From Candidatus Coatesiibacteriota bacterium (lineage in GTDB: Bacteria > JAFGND01): 39,735 bases of DNA. Each line of letters opens with the position of its first letter. Within the stretch, counting starts at the first letter, position 1. Where the stretch lies: NCBI GenBank assembly GCA_016927185.1, contig JAFGND010000108.1, forward strand, positions 1 to 39,735, read 5' to 3'. A program made the translations under genes and the position numbers. This document shows, one piece after another, positions 8,234-16,983 of this stretch. Below the pieces are notes generated by a model. It searched no databases and was not told the DNA's origin. It worked only from the letters and a program-made list of their open reading frames with translations.

Positions 8234-10990
8234 TTAAAAATCATTAGATTGGGATTCTGTAATGATATCAAATGCTTCAAGAACATCACCTTCCTTGATA
8301 TCATTATAATCTTCTATGGATATCCCGCATTCAAATCCTTTTGCTATTTCTGATACATCGTCTTTCACATGCCTAAGAGAGCGCATCTTTCCAGTATAAA
8401 TAACCTTGCCATCCCTTATTATTCTTAATCTGTCTTTTCTCAATACTTTTCCATCAACAACAAAGCATCCTGCAATAGAGCCAATTCTTCCAATCCTGAA
8501 AATTGCCCTGACTTCTGCTCTTCCGTGTATTTCTTCCCTTTCTGATACTTCCAGCCTTCCTGACAGAGCTCTTTCCAGATTTTCAAGAAGCTCATATATT
8601 ATTGTATATAAGCGAATATCTACTTTTTCTGTTTCTGCCATTTTAGCTATTTTACCTGAAGGTCTTATATTATATCCAATAATAATTGCATTACTGCTTT
8701 TGGCAAGAAGCACATCACTTTCAGAAATTGGACCGACTGCTCTGTGAATAAACTGTATTCTCTCCTCTTTATCCAGCTTAAAAATAGCATCACTCAATGC
8801 TTCAAGGGAGCCCTGAACATCAACTTTCAATATTATATTGAATTTCTCTTTCTCATCTTCCAGAAGCTTATCGTAGATATTTTCCATTGTAATGGAATCT
8901 TCGAATATGGTTAATTCTCTCTTCCTGACTGCAATTTTCCTCTCTTCCGCTATCCTATGGGCTTCTCTCTTGTCTTCAATAACCTCCAGATTATCTCCAA
9001 CTTTAGGCATTCCATTAGTTCCAATAACAGCTACAGGAACAGATGGGGTTGCAGATTTGATTTGATTACCCTTATCATCAAGCATTGATCTTATAGTTCC
9101 ATCATGAACTCCAACAATATAATTCTGTCCAATCTTCATTACTCCAGCTTTTACCAATACTGTGATTATTACGCCAACACCTTTGTCAATCTTGGCTTCA
9201 AGAACAGTACCATATGGTGATGAGTTCTTTGGTGATTTCAATTCCAACATCTCAGATAACAAGAGAATTCTTTCCAGTAAATCATTTATTCCTGATCCTG
9301 TTTTGGCTGATACTTCGACAGCTATTACATCTCCCCCATATTCCTCAAGTAATACTCCATACTGAGAGATATCCATTTTTATCTTCTGAGGATTTGCAGT
9401 TGGTAAATCGCATTTGTTGATAGCAACTATTACAGGAACATTTGCCGCTTTTGCATGATTTATAGCTTCAATTGTCTGAGGCATCACCCTTTCATCTGAA
9501 GCAATAACCAGAACAACAATATCAGTTACCTGTGCACCTCTTGCTCTCATGGCAGTAAAAGCTTCATGACCCGGAGTGTCTATGAATGTTATTGATCTTT
9601 TATCGGGCATGGAAACAATATATGCTCCTATATGCTGAGTAATTCCTCCTGCTTCTGTAGCAACTACATTTGCTTTTCTTATGAAGTCTAGAATAGAGGT
9701 TTTCCCATGGTCAACATGTCCCATTACTGTTACAACAGGTGGTCTGATCTCGTATTCAACCTTCTCTTCTGTTTCATTCTTTTTCACTATTTCTATATCA
9801 GTTTCAAATTCATCACCAAGCATAACTATAGTATCATAATCAAGCGGTTGATTGAGAGAAACTGATATTCCCATTTCATCAAGCTTTTGCATTAATTGTT
9901 CTGGCTTCACTTCAAGAAGTCCAGACAAGTCCTTTGCAGACATAAAAGTTTCTACTAATGCTTGCTTTCTTGACGTTTCCTGATCTTCACCCTCCTGTAA
10001 CTCCTCTTTAGGTTTTCTCTTTTTCTTGTATCTAAATCTTTCTATACCAAAACCTGATATCTCAGCAAGAGTACGTTTTACTGAGTCTTCAACAGTTTGA
10101 TGATCAATCTTGATTTTCTTTTTCTTTTTTCTTCTTAAACCTGTAGTTCCTCTTCTTGATTCGTCTTCTTCATCCGAATCTGCAACATCAGTTTCAGCTA
10201 CTTCTGGTACTACGGGAGTTGTTTCACTAAGTTTTGCAATTGTTTCTGCAGTCTTTTCTTTGTCTTCTATTTTCTCTTCAACCTGTACTACTTCGTTTAT
10301 CTTCTCTTCAGATATGTATGATGTTGTGATCAAAGGTTTTGCTGTAACTTCTTCAGCAGGGATACTGAAACTTGCAGTAGCTTCTTCATCAGGCTTAGGT
10401 AAAGAAACACTTTTATATTTTCTTTCCTTTTTCTGAATCTCCTGAGTTACCGTGATAACCTCAGATTTTTCCGTCTTGATTTCATGAGAAGTAACTGATG
10501 GATGGACAGTTTTTTCTTTCACAGCAGTATCAGCTTGCAGATTTTCTTCCTTCTTCTTCTCTATAGTAACTGCTTTCTCTGCTTTAAGCTTTGTATCCTT
10601 TTCTCTTGTCGCTACTGCTTCTTCTTTTGATTCTTCAAGTTCCTTTTTAACTACTTTCTTTTGAACTTTCTTTTCTATTTCCTTTTTCTCAGAAGTTTCT
10701 TTTGTTGCAGGTGAAGTTTCCTTGCTTTTTCCTTTTAAAGTCTTTGTTTTCTTTTCTTCCTTCTTCTTCTCAGGCTCAGCCTTTACAACAGGTCCTTTAT
10801 TCTCCATCTCCCACCAGCGATCAAAATATGCAGCCTCTTCAAGAGTAAGTGCACTCATATAAGACTTGATATCAAGGAGACCAGATTCTTTGATGTATGC
10901 AAGACACTCTGCACTGCTTAAGCTATATTTTCGAGCAATTTCATATACTCTCACTTTATCATCTTTTGGATTATCTTTTGATGCTTTCAA
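8234..10990 (-). CDS. infB: Translation initiation factor IF-2
   Basis: This 918-residue GTPase places initiator fMet-tRNA on the 30S ribosome. The N terminus carries an IF2N-like helical domain (about residues 12-60), followed by a long Lys/Glu-rich low-complexity linker to about residue 290. A second basic helical segment and IF2N-like motif follow (about 290-400). The G domain begins at about 422 with GHVDHGKTS, then DTPGHEAFTAMRARG and NKCDLP. Domains II, III and IV follow and include the IF2-typical VQGSLEAL and RAVGPISESDV. The start is TTG 10988-10990, preceded two bases upstream by the strong GGAGGAG. The TTG overlaps the nusA stop as TTGA, suggesting translational coupling. Neighbours rimP and nusA give the classic operon order, but rbfA and truB do not follow. 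Confidence 0.97.
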   Translation of the reverse strand: MKASKDNPKDDKVRVYEIARKYSLSSAECLAYIKESGLLDIKSYMSALTLEEAAYFDRWWEMENKGPVVKAEPEKKKEEKKTKTLKGKSKETSPATKETSEKKEIEKKVQKKVVKKELEESKEEAVATREKDTKLKAEKAVTIEKKKEENLQADTAVKEKTVHPSVTSHEIKTEKSEVITVTQEIQKKERKYKSVSLPKPDEEATASFSIPAEEVTAKPLITTSYISEEKINEVVQVEEKIEDKEKTAETIAKLSETTPVVPEVAETDVADSDEEDESRRGTTGLRRKKKKKIKIDHQTVEDSVKRTLAEISGFGIERFRYKKKRKPKEELQEGEDQETSRKQALVETFMSAKDLSGLLEVKPEQLMQKLDEMGISVSLNQPLDYDTIVMLGDEFETDIEIVKKNETEEKVEYEIRPPVVTVMGHVDHGKTSILDFIRKANVVATEAGGITQHIGAYIVSMPDKRSITFIDTPGHEAFTAMRARGAQVTDIVVLVIASDERVMPQTIEAINHAKAANVPVIVAINKCDLPTANPQKIKMDISQYGVLLEEYGGDVIAVEVSAKTGSGINDLLERILLLSEMLELKSPKNSSPYGTVLEAKIDKGVGVIITVLVKAGVMKIGQNYIVGVHDGTIRSMLDDKGNQIKSATPSVPVAVIGTNGMPKVGDNLEVIEDKREAHRIAEERKIAVRKRELTIFEDSITMENIYDKLLEDEKEKFNIILKVDVQGSLEALSDAIFKLDKEERIQFIHRAVGPISESDVLLAKSSNAIIIGYNIRPSGKIAKMAETEKVDIRLYTIIYELLENLERALSGRLEVSEREEIHGRAEVRAIFRIGRIGSIAGCFVVDGKVLRKDRLRIIRDGKVIYTGKMRSLRHVKDDVSEIAKGFECGISIEDYNDIKEGDVLEAFDIITESQSNDF

Positions 10991-12051
10991 ATCTCCTCCG
11001 CTTTCTGGGAATCTGAATTCAAGGATTCACTCTCTGTAATAATATTAATATTCCATCCTGTTAGTCTTGCAACCAGTGATGCATTGCTTCCATTTATTCC
11101 AATTGCTTTTGAATGGTCTTCATCTCTTACTATAACTTTGGCGCCATGATTAACCTCATCAAGAATCACATCCATAGTTTTAACATTCTTCATTGCTTCA
11201 CGAATATAAGTTGCTGGATCATCATTATAGTGTACTACCTGAATCTTCTCTCCACCTAATTCTCTCTTGATATTTTCCACCCTGAAACCTCTTATCCCTA
11301 CACATGCTCCAACTGCTTCTATCTTAGGATCAAACGAAACAACACTTACAATTGCTCCTTTTCCTGGATCTCTCACTACCTTTTTTATTTCAACTATTCC
11401 TTCATATATTTCATTAACTTCAAGTTCAAATAATCTTTTCAGAAAATCGGGATGTGTCCTTGAAAGTATTATCTGGTGTCCTTTCCCTCCCTGATTAACC
11501 TCCATTATCAAAGCTTTTATATTATCTCCCCTTTTAAATCTTTGCATTGGAATTTGCTCTTCTATAGGCAGGAAAGCTTCTTCCTTGCCAAGTCTTATTA
11601 GCATATTCCCTCTTTCGAATTGCTGAATTACTCCAGTCACTAAATCCCCGACTTTTTTGGAAAAATCCTCAAATATCCTGTTTCTTGACATGTCATTTAT
11701 GCATTGAAGAATTATCTGTCTTGCTGTCTGAATTGCTCCTCTTCCAAGGCTTTCCAGTGAAAACTCGACCTTTATCTGGTCTCCAAGCATTACTTTAGGA
11801 TCTTCTCTTAAAGCATCTCTTACTGATATCTCAGATAATTCATCTTGAACATTCCTTACAACTGTCATTATCTTATATACCTTAATCTCCTGCTCTTTTC
11901 TGTCTATCTCAACTTCTATGTTATCTGCTCCATCCATATGCTTTGTTACTGCTACAAAAATTCCATTTTTCAATACTTCCATCAAGTCATCGGAGGATAG
12001 ACCTTTTGATTGAGCCAGTTCCGATAAAGCCTTTATTATTTCCGAACTCAT
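10987..12051 (-). CDS. nusA: Transcription termination/antitermination protein NusA
   Basis: NusA (354 residues) binds RNA polymerase and nascent RNA and modulates pausing, termination and antitermination. The N-terminal polymerase-binding domain spans about 1-130, with the family signature GRGAIQTARQIILQ. The S1 domain follows (about 132-200, VGDLVTGVIQQFERGNMLIRLG). Two KH domains complete it, marked by DPKIEAVGACVGIRGFRVEN, and GEKIQVVHYNDDP and DEDHSKAIGINGSNASLVARLTG. The C-terminal acidic repeats seen in some proteobacteria are absent, as in most phyla. AGGAGG lies seven bases before ATG 12051, and the rimP stop is 11 bases upstream. Confidence 0.97.
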   Translation of the reverse strand: MSSEIIKALSELAQSKGLSSDDLMEVLKNGIFVAVTKHMDGADNIEVEIDRKEQEIKVYKIMTVVRNVQDELSEISVRDALREDPKVMLGDQIKVEFSLESLGRGAIQTARQIILQCINDMSRNRIFEDFSKKVGDLVTGVIQQFERGNMLIRLGKEEAFLPIEEQIPMQRFKRGDNIKALIMEVNQGGKGHQIILSRTHPDFLKRLFELEVNEIYEGIVEIKKVVRDPGKGAIVSVVSFDPKIEAVGACVGIRGFRVENIKRELGGEKIQVVHYNDDPATYIREAMKNVKTMDVILDEVNHGAKVIVRDEDHSKAIGINGSNASLVARLTGWNINIITESESLNSDSQKAEEI

Positions 12052-12062
12052 CTTGCATCCTC

Positions 12063-12518
12063 CTATTTCAATCCTGAATTCAAGTTAATTCTTGCAGTAT
12101 CATTCAAATCAATAACCTGCTTTTCAGAATTAAATTCTATGATAATTTCCCCATCTTTGGAATCCAGCAATTTGCCTTCCATCACTTTTCCATTCTTTAA
12201 CACTATTCTTAATTCCTTGTTTACAAAGAATTTCCTTTCTCTTTCAGTCTTTATCTCCCTGTCAACACCTGGTGAAGAGACTTCCAAATCCCAATTTCTG
12301 GATTCCTCGAATTCAACCTCTATTGCATCTCTCAGGAACCTACTTAAATAGCTTAAATCTTTGATAGTAATATTACCATCATTCCTTTCAAAATAAAGAC
12401 ATAATGTCTTGTTTTTCATCCCAACAAGCTCAGCTGCAAGCAAAAAATAGCCCATTTTTGACACAATGGGCTCCAAATGCTCTATAATCTTCTGTTGCAA
12501 TAATGTAGGTGGTCCCAT
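12063..12518 (-). CDS. rimP: Ribosome maturation factor RimP
   Basis: The 151-residue protein matches RimP, which assists 30S subunit assembly. The family hallmark LEVSSPGVDREI is present at about residues 82-93. It is preceded by an N-terminal alpha/beta domain (HLEPIVSKMGYFLLAAE) and followed by a small Sm-like beta domain (VLKNGKVMEGKLLDSKDGEIIIEF). It is the first gene of the rimP-nusA-infB set. The 150 bases upstream are therefore expected to carry the operon promoter, although no standard promoter could be picked out there. Confidence 0.93.
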   Translation of the reverse strand: MGPPTLLQQKIIEHLEPIVSKMGYFLLAAELVGMKNKTLCLYFERNDGNITIKDLSYLSRFLRDAIEVEFEESRNWDLEVSSPGVDREIKTERERKFFVNKELRIVLKNGKVMEGKLLDSKDGEIIIEFNSEKQVIDLNDTARINLNSGLK

Positions 12519-12672
12519 ATACTTCTGTCATAGTGCGAAAAACAAAGTATATAGGTCAAGCGAAATATAGGAGAAAAAAGACTATTAGAAGGTTGCTTTT
12601 TTATTCTTTGCTAATGCTCCTGAAAATGAATTTTAATTATTTAGTAACCTTTAGTTGAATCTTTTTTCAAGA
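12519..12672. other. Intergenic region upstream of rimP
   Basis: The 154 bases lie between the SGNH hydrolase stop and rimP, both on the minus strand. No strong rho-independent terminator was found. The short repeat TTGAAT/ATTCAA around 12654-12684 is the only inverted structure near the hydrolase stop, and it overlaps that stop. A TTGACC hexamer occurs on the minus strand but lacks a -10 at proper spacing. Confidence 0.4.
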
Positions 12673-13764
12673 TCACCAATTCAATTTTCTGTTTTTTTCT
12701 TTAATATTTATTACTGGAATAATCTCTTTTGTGATTAAATCATAGCCATATGAAGATGGATGAACCTCATCGTAAGGATAATTGTGATAAAACTTCTTGG
12801 GATCCTCTTTCTCTGCAAGTTCATGGATTTTTATAACCTTTGCATTATATTTCTTTCCAACTTCCAACAGCATCCTGTTATATACTGGAATTGGCATGTT
12901 TTCTTTCTCTTTCTTCTGTTTCTCCTCTTCATTCTTTATAAACCTGGGTTTTATAAAATCACCTTGCCTTGTAAGAATAATAGGTATAGCATTTGCTTCA
13001 AGTGTCTTCCTGACAATATATGAAATATTATCCCTTGATTCATTCAAGGATACCCTGCCTGGATTCTTTTTGATCCATGGATCATAATAATCATAATAAT
13101 TGCTTGTTAGCTTGCTTACTCTTTTCCTGTATTGCATATCCTGTATCAAAGCAAAGATATAACTCAAGCGGAATATTGTCATTCTCTTCCAGAAATTTAT
13201 ATCATCCTGATATATCTCTGAGTCAGCCTTATTGACTCTTGGAAGTACATCATTTGTACCGACATATATGATTACATAATGAGGCTTGACTTTTGGTGCC
13301 CAGTCATCAAATACCTGTCTTATCTGGAATGAACTGTATCCTGGAACTCCTCCCTGGAAAATATATGGATTCTCTTCCTTGAAATGAGCAACTATCTTGT
13401 CAGCTATATTATCAACTTCTATGTTCCAGCCGAATACACATGAATCTCCCAAAAACATTATCCGAAGTCTTTTTTCAATATCGTCAGGTTTCCAGTCTTC
13501 TCCCCTGAAACCTATATTATTTATTTTTATCTCTTTCTTTATAACTGGGTTATTAACTCCCATTGTAGTGTTGGGTTCAAATATCCAGAAGTATTTATGA
13601 TGAATAGTATAGGTTTTCTCTGAGTTCCATTCTGGATTGACGAATTGCCTTACAAAAGGAGTTGTCTTGGGAATATAGAAAATTCTTAATAAAACCTCTA
13701 TGAGTATTAATAATACTATCACTGGAATTAAAGAGAAAACAGTTTTCTTAAAAAGAGGTTTCAT
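12673..13764 (-). CDS. Membrane-anchored SGNH/GDSL-type hydrolase or O-acyl esterase
   Basis: From ATG 13764 the protein has 363 residues. A TTG two codons upstream is also possible. Residues 9-28 form a hydrophobic signal anchor, placing the catalytic part outside the cytoplasm. SGNH blocks are visible: block I MFLGDSCVFGW with nucleophile Ser108, block III YVGTNDV with Asn171, and block V DEVHPSSYG with Asp332 and His335. Such proteins remove or transfer acyl groups on polysaccharides, lipids or peptidoglycan. The substrate here cannot be named. The gene is alone on its strand, divergent from the lipoprotein at 13977 and 154 bases before rimP. Confidence 0.85.
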   Translation of the reverse strand: MKPLFKKTVFSLIPVIVLLILIEVLLRIFYIPKTTPFVRQFVNPEWNSEKTYTIHHKYFWIFEPNTTMGVNNPVIKKEIKINNIGFRGEDWKPDDIEKRLRIMFLGDSCVFGWNIEVDNIADKIVAHFKEENPYIFQGGVPGYSSFQIRQVFDDWAPKVKPHYVIIYVGTNDVLPRVNKADSEIYQDDINFWKRMTIFRLSYIFALIQDMQYRKRVSKLTSNYYDYYDPWIKKNPGRVSLNESRDNISYIVRKTLEANAIPIILTRQGDFIKPRFIKNEEEKQKKEKENMPIPVYNRMLLEVGKKYNAKVIKIHELAEKEDPKKFYHNYPYDEVHPSSYGYDLITKEIIPVINIKEKNRKLNW

Positions 13765-13976
13765 ATTCAATATCCATGAATTTTCAACTATCGTTACTAA
13801 ACTGGGAAGTTACTTATGTTTGTCAATAAAAAATATGTATAATTTGATAATCTTCATTAATATCTTACTATTGATTCTTTACAGTTAGTTTACAAATTGA
13901 TTTCTTTTTAATTTTTTAACCTTTTTCATGAGAGAATTCTCTTGACATATGTTTAATATACTGAATTTCTACTTTC
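13765..13976. other. Divergent intergenic region between SGNH hydrolase and lipoprotein triad
   Basis: This A+T-rich spacer of about 210 bases must hold promoters for both directions. A perfect TATAAT lies at 13838-13843 on the plus strand without a good -35. TTGACA sits at 13942-13947 (plus) and its reverse complement at 13820-13825, but neither has a -10 at 16-18 bases. No RNA gene or terminator was recognised. Confidence 0.4.
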
Positions 13977-14315
13977 ATGAAACGCTTGCTTGTAATTTCG
14001 TTTTTTTTTCTGATATCTGGTTGCTCATTTGATAACAACAGTGAAACCCGTTCACAGGTCTGGCTGAAACTGAATAATGAGAGAGAAGAAGATGTAATAA
14101 TTAAAAGCAAAACATTCGATGAATCAGATAATTATGAAAGATTTGACGGAATTATCCCCCCCGGTCAAGAAACAACAATTTCATGCTTTATTTATAAAGA
14201 CCTCGAAATAGAATCATACATTTACAGAAAAGGAGCTTTCATCAAGATTAAAGATTATCACTTTGACATCAATGAATTCAAGGAAAACAACGACACAATC
14301 TTGATTGAATTATAA
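13977..14315 (+). CDS. Small predicted lipoprotein of unknown function
   Basis: The 112-residue protein starts with a basic N terminus and a hydrophobic stretch ending in the lipobox LISGC, so Cys16 would be lipidated and the mature protein anchored in a membrane. The rest is polar and beta-rich in appearance, with no recognised domain. No Shine-Dalgarno sequence is seen before ATG 13977. The stop TAA overlaps the start of the next gene in TAATG (14313-14317), pointing to coupled translation with the exported protein that follows. Confidence 0.75.
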   Translation: MKRLLVISFFFLISGCSFDNNSETRSQVWLKLNNEREEDVIIKSKTFDESDNYERFDGIIPPGQETTISCFIYKDLEIESYIYRKGAFIKIKDYHFDINEFKENNDTILIEL

Positions 14316-14986
14316 TGAATCTCCTGTTATTAATTATTTTCTCTATCAGCATTAATACAAGTATTGATAATTATTTCATAGATATGAAATTTGTAACCCT
14401 GGTTTCAGGAGATGAAGACATAAGGAATATTCCATATACATATTACACTGATCAAGAAAGCAATGAAAATGCTTTCCCTTTGTTTTTGCAAAAGGAAATG
14501 GGAGTGTTTGTTTCAAAATCAGTTCATGAAGCGCAGACAGTCTTGACAAGCAGGAGCACTAAACGTTCCATATATATAACAAGTGGATTGGGAACTAAAT
14601 TCTCTTTTTACAAATATTACAGGACTTATCATCTTAAATACTTCAATACTGACAAGGAAAGAATATTCAAGGATCATGTTAAAATTATGAAAGTTTTTCC
14701 TCATGCAGGCATTCAAGTAAAAGGTATCAATTTTGTAATTGACAAAAAAGAGAATTCATTAATTGGAAGTGGCTCTTTAACGAATAACTTTGATGCGGGA
14801 GTTTACATTGGTCTTGTTTACAAAAAACAGGATTGTGATTCAGAATCACTTGAGAAAATCAGTCAGAAAAAGCTTTATCCTGCAATACTTCTATCAAGTG
14901 GTTTTGGGATCTTGAATGGAGAACTTATGTTGGGAAAAGATATAAATTATGCTGTTTCTTTGAAGTTAACATTAGGACCGTTGTAA
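14315..14986 (+). CDS. Exported protein of unknown function
   Basis: The 223-residue protein has a short hydrophobic N terminus (residues 2-13) typical of a signal peptide or anchor, then a polar domain with alternating hydrophobic residues (for example YITSGLGTKFSFYKYYRTYH and SLIGSGSLTNNFDAGVYIGL). It ends in AVSLKLTLGPL. The composition would fit a small outer-membrane barrel or a periplasmic beta domain, but no family is recognised. It is locked to both neighbours by one-base TAATG overlaps (14313-14317 and 14984-14988). Confidence 0.72.
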   Translation: MNLLLLIIFSISINTSIDNYFIDMKFVTLVSGDEDIRNIPYTYYTDQESNENAFPLFLQKEMGVFVSKSVHEAQTVLTSRSTKRSIYITSGLGTKFSFYKYYRTYHLKYFNTDKERIFKDHVKIMKVFPHAGIQVKGINFVIDKKENSLIGSGSLTNNFDAGVYIGLVYKKQDCDSESLEKISQKKLYPAILLSSGFGILNGELMLGKDINYAVSLKLTLGPL

Positions 14987-16200
14987 TGAATAAAGTTTTT
15001 TATAGAACACTTGAGGGGATTGAAGAATCACCTCAGAATTTTACTGTCAAAAGCATTAAAAAGATAAAAGAGGAACTTTACATGTTGCTTGAAGGCAGTT
15101 TCTTCAAGAAAAATAACCTCAATAGCAAGAAAATACTCCTGAAACCAAATCTAGTAAGACCATTTATAGACAAGCTCCCTGCAGTTTGTACAGATCCAAG
15201 ACTCATAATAGCATTGTCAGAGTTGCTCATTGACTGCGGTGCCAGAATAAAGTTGGGAGACAATCCGGGATTCGGTTTATCTTGCAGACAAGCATATTCT
15301 GATAGCAGAACTGAACCTTATCTCAAAAAAACGGGAGTAGAATTCTGCTTTTTTGATGAAGAAGAATTCATCCAGAAAAAGCCAGACAATCCACTCATAT
15401 TCAAGGAAATCTATATTGCAAAAGAAGCTCTTGAGAATGATATTATAATAAACATTCCCAAAATGAAAACCCATATATTGACTATGGTGTCGCTTGGAAT
15501 AAAGAATCTACTTGGTTTGATACCTGACAGGCAACGTCTTCTTTTCCACAGGACTGACATAAATGCTAAAATTACCGATATTCTGCAGGTTGTTAAACCA
15601 TCATTGACTATAGTTGATGGAATTCTGGCAATGGAGGGTCAATCACCATTGCATGGAATTATCAGGGATGATCTGCCAATGATATTGTCTGGAGAAGATG
15701 TCGTTGCTGTAGATGCAATTACATCATATCTGATGGGTTTTGAACCTTATGAACTGACTTTCCTTTGCCTTGCCAGCAGACTAGGATTAGGAGAAAATGA
15801 TATATCAAGAATTACAATAATTGGTGAATCAATAGAAGAAAGAAGAAGATTTTTCAAAAGAGCTGTACTATCAAGCTCAGGCAGATTTCAGAAAATAAAT
15901 GTTGTGGAAATGGGAGCCTGTCAGGGCTGCCTTTCTGCATTAAGGCATGCCTTAGACAGGCTTGAATTCGAAAACCATCTGCAAAATATACCAATGCAGA
16001 CTGTTTATACAGGAATTCCGATGCCGGGGCATTATCCAGGGATTAGCGGAGACAATGTCTGGTGCTTTGGTAATTGCTCACACTCTCTGGTGTTCAATCA
16101 TGATAGTACTGAACCAATAAAGGCAAAATTCATACCAGGATGTGCCCCTCATATTTTTGATTTTTACAGGGCTATAAAAGAATCATTTCCTGTCAGCTGA
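14986..16200 (+). CDS. DUF362-family protein with cysteine-rich C-terminal domain
   Basis: The first 290 or so residues match the DUF362 family of uncharacterised, iron-sulfur-associated proteins. Motifs seen are KKILLKPNLV (48-57), an aspartate-rich GDNPGFG, INIPKMKTHILTMVSLGIKNLLGLIPD (155-181) and VDGILAMEGQSPLHG (210-224). Members often carry a ferredoxin domain. This one instead ends with a different cysteine set: Cys312 and Cys315 (CQGC), Cys360 and Cys364 (CFGNC) and Cys386 (PGCAP), which could hold a metal centre. No signal peptide or membrane segment is present. It is translationally coupled to the exported protein before it. Its 3' end overlaps the opposite gene by 18 bases. Confidence 0.85.
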   Translation: MNKVFYRTLEGIEESPQNFTVKSIKKIKEELYMLLEGSFFKKNNLNSKKILLKPNLVRPFIDKLPAVCTDPRLIIALSELLIDCGARIKLGDNPGFGLSCRQAYSDSRTEPYLKKTGVEFCFFDEEEFIQKKPDNPLIFKEIYIAKEALENDIIINIPKMKTHILTMVSLGIKNLLGLIPDRQRLLFHRTDINAKITDILQVVKPSLTIVDGILAMEGQSPLHGIIRDDLPMILSGEDVVAVDAITSYLMGFEPYELTFLCLASRLGLGENDISRITIIGESIEERRRFFKRAVLSSSGRFQKINVVEMGACQGCLSALRHALDRLEFENHLQNIPMQTVYTGIPMPGHYPGISGDNVWCFGNCSHSLVFNHDSTEPIKAKFIPGCAPHIFDFYRAIKESFPVS

Positions 16201-16983
16201 ACGCAAACCAGGAGATACTTGAAGTTTGGGAAACTCTAACAAGCGCCCTCTATGCTTTATTTCATCACTTCTTTCTTGTGCAGGCTTTTCCCTTGATTCT
16301 CTCTTGTTTTCAGCTTTCCTTTTTAGAATATTAAGTCTATCTGGCTTTTTCCAGAACATGTCAGTTAATGTAACTTTTGTTCCGCTTTTTAGCGTTAATT
16401 CCAGTTTATATATTTCCTTTCGTCCATCCCTTATCAGAGTGTAATCATCAATCTTGTTGTCTTTCACAAATTCCAGCAATCCTTTTATATCGCCAAAATC
16501 CGATAACTCATTAAGATCAGAAGATAGTTGTGGAGGAAAATTCCCATAGTGTCTTGCATGATCAAACATCATTTTCTTTAAAGCTGCATAATCAAAACTG
16601 TCCTGGTTTTTGATACCAATTTCTCCGCTATCTTGAATTCCTTCCTTGATCATCACATCTTCTGTCGCTTTCTCTTCTTTAACGAAAAAATACGTTATTG
16701 CTTTGTACATTATTCCTGAAAAAATAAAAGCAGCTATTATTATAAACCATGTCTGCTTGAATAATGTCTTATAGTAAGGAATTGAATGATCTACTTCAAC
16801 AGGTTCTGTTTCATAAATTATGTCTTCAGAATCAATATGCTTGAATTCTTCATTCACTTCTTTCAAATTTCTGAAAAGTCCTTCAGATATTTCCCTTGTG
16901 CAATAAAGGCATCTTCCTGGACCTTCCAGATAAATAATCCTGTTGCAATTAGGGCAATTGACTTTCTTTCCCTTGTTATCCAT
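16183..16983 (-). CDS. Zinc-ribbon membrane protein of unknown function
   Basis: Starting at ATG 16983, residues 10-28 form a CxxC-X11-CxxC zinc ribbon (CPNC and CLYC). An acidic linker follows, then one transmembrane helix (about residues 83-103, WFIIIAAFIFSGIMYKAITYF) and a soluble C-terminal domain of about 150 residues with no recognised family. An in-frame ATG at 17046 would add a hydrophobic stretch of about 21 residues ahead of the ribbon. I reject it because the added DNA is A+T-rich promoter-like sequence with a TTGACA on this strand, and family ribbons usually sit at the N terminus. The domain order suggests a cytosolic ribbon and an extracytoplasmic C terminus. Confidence 0.75.
   Translation of the reverse strand: MDNKGKKVNCPNCNRIIYLEGPGRCLYCTREISEGLFRNLKEVNEEFKHIDSEDIIYETEPVEVDHSIPYYKTLFKQTWFIIIAAFIFSGIMYKAITYFFVKEEKATEDVMIKEGIQDSGEIGIKNQDSFDYAALKKMMFDHARHYGNFPPQLSSDLNELSDFGDIKGLLEFVKDNKIDDYTLIRDGRKEIYKLELTLKSGTKVTLTDMFWKKPDRLNILKRKAENKRESREKPAQERSDEIKHRGRLLEFPKLQVSPGLRSADRK

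Noticed and set aside
10110-10436. Plus-strand open frame opposite infB
   Set aside because: It is antisense to the Lys/Glu-rich linker of IF-2, and its Ser/Phe-rich composition is what the complement of such a linker gives. No ribosome-binding site or family match is seen.
13942-13964. TTGACA-TATACT as promoter of the lipoprotein triad
   Set aside because: The spacer between 13947 and TATACT at 13957 is nine bases, far from the 16-18 needed, and no other -10 fits.
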